NCBI RefSeq assembly: GCF_016545825.1
Contig: NC_052622.1
Span: 47,970,770-48,034,769 of the forward strand
Direction: 5' to 3'
DNA: 64,000 bases
Origin: Eucalyptus grandis
Taxonomy: Eukaryota; Streptophyta; Magnoliopsida; Myrtales; Myrtaceae
Under the pieces are notes generated by a model. The model did not search any database. It worked only from the letters and a program-made list of their open reading frames with translations, and was not told where the DNA came from. Shown here piece after piece: positions 33,943 through 46,075 of the stretch (the stretch's first letter is position 1; the number at the start of each line of letters is the position of its first letter). The translations under genes were made by a program, and so were the position numbers.

Positions 33943-36900
33943 TGTGACATTATGAATTTTTGACTTGTCCCGATAAAACAAAATGGGCTTTTCATCGGCG
34001 CACCTATGATCATTTTTCTCTGAGCTGATTACTCATAAGTTAACCAATCTATTGGGTGAAGCCGTTAAGAGGTATAACCACAGTAAAATCCCCAAAAGCT
34101 ACTCGATAGGTTGGATTGGACTAAAATTGTGTCCGGTCGATTTTAACAACGAAATTAAATCCAGTAACGGAAATCGGACGTTCGAGTATGTCACGATTCA
34201 TTTATAGGACGTCGTCTTGTCTTTTGGAGAAATTCTATCAAGTTCGGGATTTTCATGGAAAATCAATTCGAACGATTCGGAAAAGAACATAAATTCTGAT
34301 TGGCCAAATTAAAGGGATTTTTGGCCTCCAAAGTGAGCTATTTGGTGATGGGAACTTGTGGAAATTATGTAGGCTTCCTCTGCAGCAAAATTGGACATCA
34401 AATTGAGAGATTCGTGAAAAAATTGAAGCTCAATTGATGGAAATTCGTATGCTTGATGGGGGGTTGCAGCGTTGGCATCAAATTGGATTAATTGTGGAAT
34501 TTATGTGCAAGAAAGTAATGCAGGGGGACAAAGGAGATATATATGAAGACTTTAGGGCCAAGGAAATGATGAAAATTGATATTTGTGTTTGACTTTTACC
34601 CCTCTCTCCAAGCTTCCCTCGGATGCTAGCTTCATCCCCTTCGGTCTTCTGCTTTTGCTTTCATTTTTCCCTTGGTTCGATCACCCTTCCCTTTGGACGA
34701 GCTGCTTCTGCTTTTCTTTTCATTTTGTTCCGTCAAACAGCCCATTTTCACGTTATTTTCCCCCTACAAGCAACCAAGTTCCCTTTGCCGCCTACTCCTC
34801 CACCAGCCTCTGTCTCCCTCCACCGACTCTCCTTCGCCTAACACGAAGCCGCCAAGTAAACCCCCTCCATCGTTGACCGAAGCCAACTCCCCTGTGCCGA
34901 TTATGTTACTCCATCTTCGCTACTCCTCTCCACGTTTCTTTGAGCTAGCTGCCTCACGTCCGAAGACAGCCTTAACGAGTCAACTTCAGCATCCAGCGAA
35001 GCCAAGAGTTGACTCGCAAACCCCACCGAAGCAGTCCACTCCTTCATCCCATTTCCTTGATAGCCTTCCACACTTGACCGAAGCAACCCCAATTCCTCGT
35101 GTCTCTGCCCCAGTGAAGTCTGAAGTTGAGCCCAGCAGCTTCTTCAACAATCCAGCCCACTCAAAGCCCGTGCATCTCAGCTCGTCAATTGAGCTCAGCA
35201 GCCCGCAAGCCCTGCCGCAGTTCAACCCAGAATCAAGCCCAGCAGTTCACCATGGGCTTGCAAGGCCTTTTCGGCCTGGTCCAAGCTCCCCTCGGCGTCG
35301 CCGTAGGCCTGAGCTTCGGCCTCCATCGCGCCGCCGTCGTGGTGAACCGGTTTTCACGTTAAACCGATGAGTTTATGTACTAAACTCTACTTAGTAGGCT
35401 AATAACGTTTAAGGAGTGTTTAGATTTAATTACGATTAGATTAGTGTAGTTATTAGTTTGTTTAATTAATTTAGGTTAATTAGATTAGTGAATTAGGTGG
35501 TTAGAACTTGTAATTAGTTAGTTTATTATGTAGCCTTATAGTTAGAATGGTTAGGATAATTTAATTAGTTCAATAGATGGTTAGATTAGCAATTTTTAGC
35601 CTAAGTTTGTATTTTTGGTATTTAAATTCATTTATTTAATTAATTTCAGTAATTATTTAATTAAAAATTATTTTCCGGAAATTAGATCGGGATAGCCTAG
35701 GTGACTAGAATTTTGTGCCGATTGCAATGGCGTGGTTAATTTCTGCAATTGAGTGTTAAACTGTGCCAACTGAGTGCTGATTGGAAATTTGGTCATTTAT
35801 CCCAAAATTTGTGAATTTCCAATATTTATTCTAGAAAATTCCGGGTGTTGGGTTTTAACACCGAAAATGGTTTTATATACTATATAAAGTAGTGGGATTT
35901 TAAAAAATGAAGATATCAAATTTTTCTAGTTCGACTGTGTACCCACATATGATATTTCCACCAGATGTTTTTAATAAGAAAAAAAAATAGGCCAAGGTCG
36001 TTATCTTAATTGAGGCATGTGAGTGCAAAGCACAATGTCCTTAACTGTAATTAAATGATCATGTGCAAGTTAAGAGAACCTCTCCCCAGTGTGTACCGGC
36101 GGATGTTAGTAGTCCCCGGTGTGTGTCGGTGGACATTAGCTATCCCCGGTGTGTTTCGATGGATGTTAGGCATCCTCGGTGTGTGTTGGTGGACATTACC
36201 TATCATCGGTGTGTGTCGGTGGATGTAAGCCGTCCCCGATGTATGTCAGTGGATGCCGGTCATAGTAGATTCTAAACCGAAGTTCCTTCGGAAAAGCCGT
36301 AAAGAATGCCGTCCTCGGTGTGTGTCGGAGGATGTAGCCGTGCTCAAAGGAGTAAGACGGAATCTGGCTATGCCAGAGGAACGATATATGTCGGGTAAAA
36401 CTACCTATGCCAGTAGTAATAATCAATTGGAACGCATGTTGAATGAAATTGATGTGCTGAATTACGAGACAAAATTGTGTGGCATGGAATAAAACATGTC
36501 ATAATGATTTGGCCGTATAATCAGGACCCCTATGATTTAATTGATGGACCGATGTGTGTCGGTAGTTTTTTCTTGTGTGAGTAGTGATTGATTTAGATAT
36601 TCCAATTGATGTGTGAAATTGCTATATGCATATGGTTGTGATATGAACTGTGTTGATCTGCAAAGAGGATCTGAGGCGTATTACCCTCCTAATCCGAGTT
36701 TATAGTGTGAACTCGCTAAGATTTATATCTCACCTCATCATGGGCTTAACTTTTCAAGATTGTAGGGTGGAGGACCTGGAGCCGAGCTAAGGTGATCTGA
36801 AATGTAGGTAAGATAGAACAGCTTCTTTTGAGAGTTGATCTTTTGAAGCTTTTAGTTATAGACTTTTGTACATGACTCGGTATGTTTATAAAAGCATGTT

Positions 36901-37081
36901 TTGCTTGTGAATCTGTTGTTCTGTTTTTCTATCTCGAGATGATTACTGTCAAGGGATTTATTATTCGCTTCCGCATGTGCAATAAAATAGAGAGGGTCGA
37001 CGACGAATCCCAGGAAGTTGCAAATTTTATCTACCACCGAGGGATGGGCACGCACTTAGGGTTCGGGGCGTGGCATCTCCA
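33943..37081 (+). repeat. 5' LTR of the gypsy element
   Basis: About 3139 bp, starting TGTGACAT. Contains a C/T-rich segment with open frames (34583-35370) that has no known domain, a 30-bp tandem repeat (36083-36265), and the sequence preceding the PBS ('cgtggcatctcca'). The very long LTR is characteristic of some plant gypsy lineages. Confidence 0.88.
36083..36265 (+). repeat. 30-bp tandem repeat in the 5' gypsy LTR
   Basis: About six imperfect units of the type 'ccccggtgtgtgtcggtgga' plus ten bases. As the period is a multiple of three it gives a repeating peptide frame (VDVSxPRCVS), which is likely a by-product. A further half unit appears near 36312. Confidence 0.85.
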
Positions 37082-37705
37082 TTTAAGTGGTATCAAAGCA
37101 AGGTCTATGCATGGAGTGATAAGGTGCGATGGGTCCTTGGGATAGTTAGTAGGAAAGACCTTTGTTATATGCTGATGTAGTGATAACTGTTTGGTAGTTT
37201 GTTTGTGGGGATCACTCAGTTTCTAAGTGATTAGGAGTAGAGGACTTCCAGGAAAAGAACCATCAGACCTGCGACTCGAGATAAGACCTCGACAAGGGTC
37301 GGTACCCAATGGGGTCGTGGTCGAGCGCCGGCTCAGACTAGCGCTAGTGGAGTAGAATCGCCTCCTGTCGGCGCTGGTGTAGCTGCTCCTGGTGATTCGG
37401 GAACTGTTGGGATCATACAGGCGCTAGAGGCAATGAGAGATTTGATGGGGTAGCAGACCTAGAATCAAGTTGTCGCCATTACTGCCACTACTACAGTCGC
37501 CGCTACTACCGTTGCCAATGTTGCTATTGCTACTGCTGTAGCCGCTGCCGCACCTGTTGCTGCACCTGCCGAGGTTCCAATTGGGAACATGGTTGCTGAG
37601 AGAGTGAGGCCAATGCACAAGCACGTGGAGTAGTTTTTAAAGTTGAAACTGTCGAAATTCACTAGCGCAGGAAATTCTGAGGCTACAACCCTCTAGATCC
37701 AGGAA

Positions 37706-38305
37706 TTGGAAAAGGCATTTGCACTACTGATATGCAATAAGACAGAGAAGGTCGTCCTTGCAGTCTATCAGCTGCAGGGAATTGCAAGCACTTGGTGGAG
37801 AGCCACTAGAGAGATAGTGTTCTCAGAATGTGTGGTCCCGGAGTGGAATGTCTTTGTCGAAGTTTTTAATGGCAAATACTTCTATGACCATACCAAAGAA
37901 CTGAAGATGGCAGAATTTCAACGCCTTCGCCAAGGTACAATGACTGTAGATCAGTACGAAGCAAAGTTCACCGAATTATCGCAGTATGCCCCCGAGCTAG
38001 TCGAGAATCTGGTAAACCAAGCTAGAAGGTTTAGAGTTGGGCTCAGACCAGAAGTGAGAAGCCGGCTGGTGCCATTGAATCTGAAGAACTATAATGACCT
38101 TTATGAATGGGCCCAACTAATAGAGAGAGACCAGAACGAACAAGCCGCTACATCTGGATCATGGTTTGGTTCGAACAGAGATGGGAATAGGTTTGGGAAG
38201 AGACCTATGTCTGGAAGAATGTATCCTATTCCGTCCAACAGGAAGGGTGGGATCGGAAAGTCAACGCCAAGACAGAATGATGTGTGTCACTTCTGCGGAA
38301 AATGA
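37706..38305 (+). pseudogene. gag of the gypsy element
   Basis: Open for 199 codons with the retrotransposon gag signature 'AVYQLQGIASTWWRATRE' near 37757 and 'TVDQYEAKFTELSQYAPELV' near 37943, typical of plant Ty3/gypsy capsids. The N-terminal part upstream (37420-37700) is interrupted by stops. The zinc knuckle starts with CHFCGK at 38285-38302 and is broken by a TGA directly after. The second half of the knuckle ('CYEYGQQGHIARNCP'-like) can be seen in another frame at about 38341-38388. Confidence 0.85.
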
Positions 38306-38710
38306 CATGAACCAGCTTTGTGCCATTTTGAGATGGGTACGTGTTATGAATATGGCCAGCAAGGTCACATAGCTAGGAATTGTCCCTGAAGACTGGTGGG
38401 CCTACAACAGTTACTGCCACCGCCACCGATGGGTCAGAATCGAGGAATTGTGCTGTTGAATGCACCGCATGGTGGATTGAACAAGTCGCTAGCTCAGGGC
38501 TGAATTGAGTTGTGCACCAGATAAGAAGGGCAGTATTCCTAGAACAATTTTATCAGAGTGGCACAATAGAATTTTGGTTAAGTTTATATAACCTCAGTTG
38601 TTGTAATGAAGTCATAGAAATGAGAATCACTGGCTAGAGTTGTACTTGACTAGTTTGCTTATGTATAACTTTGATGTCATATATGAAAAGGTTTGGCTTG
38701 AGGAGCTTTA

Positions 38711-41427
38711 ATGGTAATGAATTGTTGTCGCAATGTTATACAGTTTAACTCGTTATCGGGTGAAAGTTTTGAATTTATTGGGAGTCGAGGAGGACCCTCG
38801 ATCCCTTTAATCTCGTCACTTGAGGCAACCCATTTGTTAGACGAGGGTTGTCAAGGTTACCTGGCAACTGTAGATACGACATTTGAGGAGCTGAAGATCA
38901 AGAACATCACAGTGGTGCAAGAGTTCCCAGATGTGTTTTCGAAGGAATTGTCAAGTCTGCCGTTGAAAAGAGAGATAGAGTTTGTGATTGAGTTAGCCCT
39001 CGGGATAGAGCCAATCTCTAAGACTCCTTACCGGATGGCGTTATCATACTTGAAAGAACTGAAGGGCAGATGTAAGAGTTATTAAATAAAGGATTCATAC
39101 GTCTCAGTGCATCACCTTAGGGAGCACTAGTTTTGTTCATGAAGAAAGATGGATCGATGACTTGTTTGATTAGTTGCAAGAAATGTCGATATTTTCTATG
39201 ATCGACTTGAGAACATGGTATTATCAGTTAAGGATTCATGAGCTATATGCCAAGTTCAGCAAGTACAAGTTTTGGTTGACTCGTGTAGCATTTCTAGGTC
39301 ACATGATTTCAAGCGAAGGAATCTCCATGGACCTAGCTAAGATTGAAGCAGTGATCAATTGGCCAAGACCGACAATTGTGATAGAGATCAAAAGTTTTCT
39401 TGGGTTTAGCAGGTTACTATAGAAGGTTCGTGGAAGGGTTTTCAGCTTTAGCGTCGCCATTGACTTGACTACTGAAGAAGGAAAAGAAATTTGTGTGAAT
39501 AGACAAGTGCGAGTATAGTTTCCAAAAGCTTAAGCAGAAGCTAACTACTGCACCCATGTTAATGATACCATATGATCCTGGAGGATACGAGAGCTACAGT
39601 GATGCGTCGTTTAGGGGACTGGGTTGTGTACTGATGCAACATGGTAGGGTTGTTGCATATGCCTCCCATTAATTGAGACCTCATGAGTTGAATTACCCAA
39701 TGCATGACCTAGAACTCGTAGCAATCATTTTCGCTCTGAAGAGTTGGAGACATTATTTGTGTGGAGAAAGATTACAGATCTTCACAAACCATCAAAGTCT
39801 TAAGTACCCATTTTCTCAAAAGGAGTTGAATATGAGACAACGTCGTTAGATGGAACTTTTGAAGGACTATGATTGTGATACTTTGTATCACCCGGGAAAG
39901 GCTTACAAGGTCGCAGATGTGCTAAGTCGGAAGTCTTTAGTAGTGCAGATGGTACTCAAGGAATGGATTTTACTTGAGAGAGCTTGAGATTCGGTTTCCA
40001 AATTTGAGGTAGGCAACCTTTCAAATCTTATGGCCACCCTCAGAATTGAGCCGAAAGTACATATTAGAATCAAGACACTTTAGCTGAAAAATTCGGATGT
40101 TCAAAAGATCCTGCATGAGGATACCGATAAGAGAAAGGTTGACTTTCATATTGCTGAAGACGGAACCCTAAGGTTCCGAAGATGATTATGTGTACCTGAC
40201 GATGCAACGCTTAAGGAAGAGATTTTATTAAAAGCTCATCGTAGCAGTTACAATATTCATCATAGCAATTACAGCATTCATCCTAGCAGTATAAAGATGT
40301 ATTAGAATCTACGTCAATATTATTGGTGGTCTGGTATGAATGCGGACATCGCCAAGCACGTCGCCAAGTGTCTGATGTGTCAACAAGTAAAGGCACAACA
40401 CTGTAAGCCAGGAGGAATTCTACAACCTCTCGAGATTCTCGAATGGAAATGTGAACACATCATAATGGATTTTATGACAGGCTTACCAATGAGTTAAAGA
40501 GGAAATGATTCCATTTGGATAGTGGTTGACAGACTGACGAAGTCGACTCCCTTCATTGCAGTATGAAAGGATCTTGATTTGGATAGGCACGCAGATTTAT
40601 ACGTGCGTCAAATTGTTCGTCTGCATGGAGTGCCGGTGACGATTACTTCAGACTAAGACTTTAGGTTTACCGCCGCTTTTTGGAAGAGCCTGTAGACCGC
40701 TTTAGGAACGAAGCTGCAGTACAGTATGACATATCATCATCAGACGGATGGCCAGCCTGAGAGGATGATTCAAACCCTTGAAGACATGTTGTGAGCTTGC
40801 GTGTTGGATTTCAAGGGAAGCTGGGAGGAACAACTTCATCTCGTTGAACTCGCCTACAGCATTAGCTACCAGTAGAGCATTCAAATGGCCTCTTTTGAAG
40901 CGTTGTATGGTAGAGCGTGTAGAACGCTAATGTGTTGGGATGAAGTAAGGGAACGAAATATCACAGGCCTAGAATTAGTCCAGCAGCCAGTGGATGTAGT
41001 TGCCGTCATCATAGACATACTGAAGACCACTCAGAGCCGCCAGAAAAGCTATGCCGATAAGCGTCGGAGACCATTGGAATTCCAAGTTGGTGATCACGTC
41101 TTTATAAAGGTGTTACCAATGAGGGGTACTTCGCGCTTTGGCAAGAAGGAAAAATTGAGTCCAAGGTACGTAGGTCCCTTTGAGATTCTATAAAGAATCG
41201 GGATCCTAGCGTGTCGTCTTGTATTGTCACCGGGGTTGGCGCAAGTGCATGACGTCTTTCACATGTTGATATTGAGGACAAATGAGCCTGACCTGACCCA
41301 TGTGCTAAATATTGAAGAATTAGACGTGGACGACAGAGTGTCGTATGTGGAAAGCCCGGTTCAGATTGTGGATTGTAAGGAGCAAGTGCTGTGCACCAAG
41401 ACAACCTCTTTAGTCAAAGTGGTCTAG
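38711..41427 (+). pseudogene. pol of the gypsy element, RT core deleted
   Basis: Recognised in order: the protease-to-RT connector ending 'FPDVFSKELSSLP' near 38930; RT start 'FSMIDLRTWYYQLRI' at 39186-39230; then directly 'LYAKFSKYKFWL' at about 39243-39280. The RT segment normally between these, including the catalytic F/YxDD, is missing. RNase H 'YSDASFRGLGCVLMQ' near 39597; integrase zinc-binding part 'CLMCQQVKAQH' near 40369; integrase core pieces to 40900; C-terminal 'GTSRFGKKEKLSPRYVGPFEIL' at 41124-41190. Stops are frequent. Order RT, RNase H, integrase defines Ty3/gypsy. Confidence 0.87.
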
Positions 41428-41537
41428 CAACACCATGGGACATAATGAACTACATGAGAAAGTGAAGACTCAATGAGACAACAATACCCCACCATTTTGA
41501 AGAAAAATTGTAATGGTTTAAATTTTGAGAACAAAAT

Positions 41538-41557
41538 TTTTATAAGAGGGGAAGAAT
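41538..41557 (+). other. Polypurine tract of the gypsy element
   Basis: A purine-rich 'aagaggggaagaa' run lies directly before the TGTGACAT that opens the 3' LTR. Confidence 0.75.
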
Positions 41558-44500
41558 TGTGACATCCTGAATTTTTGACCCGTCTCGATAAAACGAAATT
41601 GGCTTTTCATCGGCGTGCCTATGGTCCTTTTTCTCTAAACTGATCACTCATGAGTTAATCAATCTATTGAGTGAAGCCGTTAAGGGGTATAGCCGCGGTA
41701 AAATCCCTAAAAGCTACTCGGTAGGTTGGATTGGACTAAAATCGCGTCAAGTCGATTTTAACCACGAAATTAAATTCGGTCTCGGGAATCGGACATTCAA
41801 GCATGTCATGGTTCATTTATAGGACGTCGTCTTGTCTTTTGGAGAAATTCCATCAAGTTCGGAATTTTTACGGAAAATCAACTCGAACGATTCGGAAAAG
41901 AATGGAAATTCGGATTGGCCAAATTGAAGGGATTTTTTGGCCTCCAAAGTGAGCTATTTGGTGATGGGAACTTGTGGAAATCGTGTAGGCTTCCTCCGCA
42001 GCAAAATTGAACATCAAATTGAGAGATTTGTGAAGAAATTGAAGCTCAATTGAGGGAAATTCATATACTTAATGGGGGGCTATAACATTGGCATCAAATT
42101 GGATTAATTGTGGGATTTATGTGCAAGAAAGTAATGTGGGGGACAAAGGAGATATACATGAAGACTTTAGGGCCAAGGAAATGATGAAAATAGATATTTG
42201 TGTTTGAATTTTACCCCCCTCTCTCCAAGCTTCCCTCGGACACCAGCTTCATCCCCTTCGGTCTTCTGCTTTTGCTTTCATTTTTCCCTTGGCTCGATCA
42301 CCCTTCCCCTTGTACGAGCTGCTTCTGCTTTTCTTTACATTTTGTCCCGTCGAACAGCCCATCTTCACGTTATCTTCTTCCCCTAGCAGCAACCAAGTTC
42401 CCTTTGCCGCTTGCTCCTCCACCAGCCCTTGTCTCCCTCCACCGGCTCTCCTTCGCCTGACATGAAGCTGCCGAGTAAACCCCCTCCATCATTGACCGAA
42501 ACCAGCTCCCTCGTGCCGATTCTGCTGCTCCATCTTCGCAACTCCACTCCACGTTTCTTTGAGCCAGCTGCCTCATGTCCGAAGACAGCCTCAACGGGTT
42601 AAATTCAGCGTCTAGCGAAGCCAAGAGTTGACTCGCAAACACCACTGAAGTAGTCCACTCCATCGTCCCATTTCCCTGCCAGCCTTCCACACTCGACTAA
42701 AGCAACACCAATTCCTGGTGTCTCTGCCCTAGCAAAGTCCGAAGTTGAGCCCAATAGCTTCTTCAACAATCTAGCCCACTCGAAGCCCGCGCATCTCAGC
42801 CTGTCATTTGAGCTCAGCAGCCCGCAAGCCCAGTCGCAGTTCAGCCCAGAATTGAGCCTAGCAATTCGCTGTGGGCTCAAGGCCTTTTTGGTCCAAGCTC
42901 CCTTCGGCGTCACCATAGGCCCGAGCTTCAGCTGCCGTCGCGCTAAACTAGTGAGTTTATGCACTAAACTCTACTTAGTAAGTTAATGACGTTTACGGGG
43001 TGTTTAGGATTTAATTAATATTAGATTAGTGTAGTTATTAGTTTGTTTAATTAATTTAGGTTGGTTAGATTAGTGAATTAGGTGGTTAGAACTTGTAATT
43101 AGTTAGTTTATTATGTAGCTTTATAGTTAGAATGGTTAGGAAAATTTAATTAGTTCAATTGGTGGTTAGATTAGCAATTTTTAGCTTAAGTTTGTATTTT
43201 TGGTATTTAAATTGATTTATTTATTAATTTTAGTAATTATTTAATTAAAATTATTTTTTGGAAATTAGATCGGGATAGTCGGTGACCGGAATTTTGTGTT
43301 GATTGCAATGGCGTAGTTAATTTTTGCAATTGAGTGTTAAATTGTGCCAATTGAGTGCTTGTTGGAAATTTGGTCATTGATCTCAAAATTTGTGAATTTC
43401 CAATATTTATTTAGAAAATTCCAGGTGTTGGGTTTTAACACCGAAATTGGTTTTATATACTATATAAAATAGTGGGATTTTAAAAAAGGAAGATATCAAT
43501 TTTTTGAGTTCGATAGTGTACCCACACATGATATTTCTACCGGATGTTTTTATTAAGAAGAAAACATGCCAAGGTCGTTATCTTAAGTGAGGCGTGTGAG
43601 TGCAAAGCATCCCGATCTAATTTCCAAAAAATAATTTTAAGAGAATCCATTTAATTAGTTCAAATGATCGTGTGCTAGTTAAGAGAATCCATCCCCGGTG
43701 TGTGTCGGTGGATGTTAGTTGTCCCTGGTGTGTGTCAGTGGATGTTACCTATCCCCAGTGTGCGTCGGTGGAAGTTAGCCATCCCCGGTGTGTGTTGGTG
43801 GATGTTAGCTATCCCTGGTGTGTGTCGGTGGATGTAAGCCATCCTCGGTGTGTGTTGGTGGACGCCAGTTGCAGTAGATTCTGAATCGAAGCTCCTTCGG
43901 AAAGGCTGTAAGGAATGCCGTCCCCGGTGTGTGTCGGAGGATGTAGCCGTGCTCAAAGGAGTGAGATGGAACCTAGCTATGCCAAAGGATCGAAGTGTGT
44001 AGGGTAAAACTGCTTGTATGAGTAGTAATAATTAATTTGAACGCATGTTGAGCGAAATTGATGCGTCAGATTATGGAACAAAATTGTATGACATGGAATG
44101 GGACGTGTCATAACGATTTGACCCTATAATCAGGACCCCTATGATTGAATTGATGGATCAATGTGTGTTGGTAGTTTTTGCTTGTGAGAGCAGTGATTGA
44201 TTTAGAAGTTCAAATTGATGTGTGAAATTGCTATATGCATATGGTTGTGATATGAACTGTGCTGACCTACAGGGAGGATCTAAGACGAGGTAAGCCTTTG
44301 TGGTTATATAATTGTGTGATTAGGATGCTCTAGGCGTATTACCCTCATAATCGGGGTTTAGAGCGTAAACTCATTGAGATTTATATCTCACCCCGTTGTT
44401 GGCTTAACTTTTCAGGATTGTAGGGTGGAGGATCTGGAGCCGAGCTGAGGTGATCTGAAGTGTAGATTAGATAGAACAGCTTCTTTTCAGAGTCAATCTT

Positions 44501-44641
44501 TTGAAGTCTTTCGGTTATAGACTTTTGTAAATGATTCAGTATGTTTATATAAGCATGTTTTGCTGGTGAATCTATTGTCCTGCTTTTCTATCCCGAGATG
44601 ATTACTGTTAGGGGATTTGTTATTCGCTTCGCATGTGCAAT
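41558..44641 (+). repeat. 3' LTR of the gypsy element, truncated
   Basis: Aligns with the 5' LTR along its length, with small indels. It includes the 30-bp tandem repeat again at about 43690-43875 and has about 40 bases near 44290-44330 that the 5' LTR lacks. Similarity stops at 44641. Confidence 0.88.
43690..43875 (+). repeat. 30-bp tandem repeat in the 3' gypsy LTR
   Basis: Six imperfect units of the same type as at 36083-36265, with a different pattern of substitutions. A lone related unit follows at about 43920. Confidence 0.85.
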
Positions 44642-44753
44642 TAACCAAGAATAGGGAGATTAAGGAAAGGGAAATGGAGCTAGGCCATCGAGTGAGATGA
44701 GATGGACGGAAAGAGGAGGAAAAAAAACAAAAAAACAGAGAGAGAGAACTAAC

Positions 44754-44835
44754 GAGGAAATTTACAGAGGATTTTCTTGATCTTCTTGCAGTAGCGCGAG
44801 CACTGCAGATCCACCTCCACCAACATTTTGGTCAC
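44754..44835 (-). pseudogene. Orphan exon 2 of a Pi21-like HMA gene (copy 3)
   Basis: An 82-nt exon with an intact acceptor (GCAG before 44835) and donor (GTTAGT after 44754), open in the same phase as in the two intact paralogues, flanked by intron DNA with a short GA run. It encodes VTKMLVEVDLQCSRYCKKI and onward. The metal motif is altered: LQCSRYC has its second cysteine one residue later than LQCCRC. Exon 3 is lost at the gypsy junction (44641). Exon 1 is lost where intron 1 joins the segment homologous to 6.0 kb (about 44950). It is a relic. Confidence 0.8.
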
Positions 44836-44929
44836 CTGCAACAATCAAGAAACAACCCAAAAAACTGATAAAGCCACCGCAAATCAAATGAATGCCGAAG
44901 GTTTTCCTTTTCCCAATCGTCTGCAGAGC

Positions 44930-45820
44930 GTGCAATCGGGCGAGAAATCTTAATGCCGTGAAAGGATCGTGCACATTAAAAAATTCCCTTAATTAATTAC
45001 TAGTGTTGAGCATGCGTCAGAGGCGTGTGCAAAAGCGAATCAATTTGTAAGGAAGAAATATTAAAATTGAGAATTACATCCAGAAAAAGGGGGAAAAAGA
45101 GAAGTTATTTTTAAAGTTGCCGAAATGGTTGGTGGATGAAAGTTGATATTAATCTTTTGTAAAGGTCAATATTGGAATTAATACAAAGTAAGATGAGATG
45201 GTCTTTTGTTTCAAAATGTATAGAATTTTATTCTTTATTTGCCCTACGTAATCTGCCTTGGTAGCCAAAATGGGTAGGCTTATGAAAGCACAAATAGTAT
45301 ATTATGTGACAGCAATATTAGACATATCAGCGTGTTATCTATAAATCATTAAGTGTGCCCGTTTTAGGGCTTTTAAATTGTTATTCTACTTTCTATAAAC
45401 AGAGATGCTTGATTTTTTGTTTTGCTTAGATAAAGTAAAAAAAAAAAATGATTAGCCGGCAATACCATATAAGTTGTCATGATACAAGTAGGTGCACGAT
45501 ACAATTTTATCTAAAGTCCACTTAATTTGAAATTGATACAAAAATAAAAATAAAAATAGGAGAGCAGTTCATAAGATGTAATTTATTAGTTTGTCGTTCC
45601 ACAAATTTTTTTAATCTTACAGTTCATATAAATTTAAATAATAAAGTAGGAATAATGATCTCAAGTTTTAATTTGGTCATTTGAAAGATTAAAACAAAAT
45701 AACAATTGAAGAACATTTAAGGATAAAGAAATCCAAATACACTAGCATAAAAACGAAATTAAATTTGCAAAAACACCCAAAATTTCTGCCAACAATTTTA
45801 TAAATCATTGAGTAAAAATC
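44930..45820. repeat. Segment duplicated from (or to) 5.99-7.90 kb
   Basis: Aligns with 6000-7900, lacking the insertions at 6034-6346 and 6720-7284, and so preserves both empty sites. No gene. Confidence 0.75.
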
Positions 45821-46075
45821 ATCCATATTATTGTTAAAGTATACTTCTTTCTATTAGTGATATGATTGTATACATATTGAGTGTGGTATGTTTGTATAAA
45901 AAATTTGATTGCATAGAAGCATGATTTTGTATGGTGATGGACAGCGGCATATGTGTATGGTATAGCTAATAAGAGAATGAACAAGGCGCAAGGGATACAT
46001 ATGAGTATTCAAGGGATAGTAGGCTATGGAATATGAAAATATAGTTTCATAGTACTTATATGGAGGGACACATAC
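45821..46075. other. Non-coding DNA left of the TRIM-like array
   Basis: AT-rich, with 'tatgtgtatgg' words. A minus frame at 45854-46123 has no domain. It ends with catac, the left flank of the array. Confidence 0.4.

Larger units (their letters stand above)
33943..44641 (+). mobile_element. Ty3/gypsy retrotransposon with 3.1-kb LTRs, truncated
   Basis: 5' LTR 33943-37081, PBS TGGTATCA at 37088, gag, protease region, RT, RNase H and integrase in gypsy order, polypurine tract, and 3' LTR from 41558. The 3' LTR stops matching at 44641, about 105 bases short of the 5' LTR end, so the right end is deleted and no target duplication can be seen. Coding regions carry stops and the RT core is deleted. 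Confidence 0.9.

Noticed and set aside
34672..35370. 232-codon Ser/Pro-rich frame in the gypsy 5' LTR
   Set aside because: The corresponding frame in the 3' LTR is broken into short pieces (42200-42602), so it is not conserved, and it lies in an LTR.
36063..36275. Repeating peptide frame with CVSVDVS units
   Set aside because: By-product of the 30-bp tandem repeat in the LTR.
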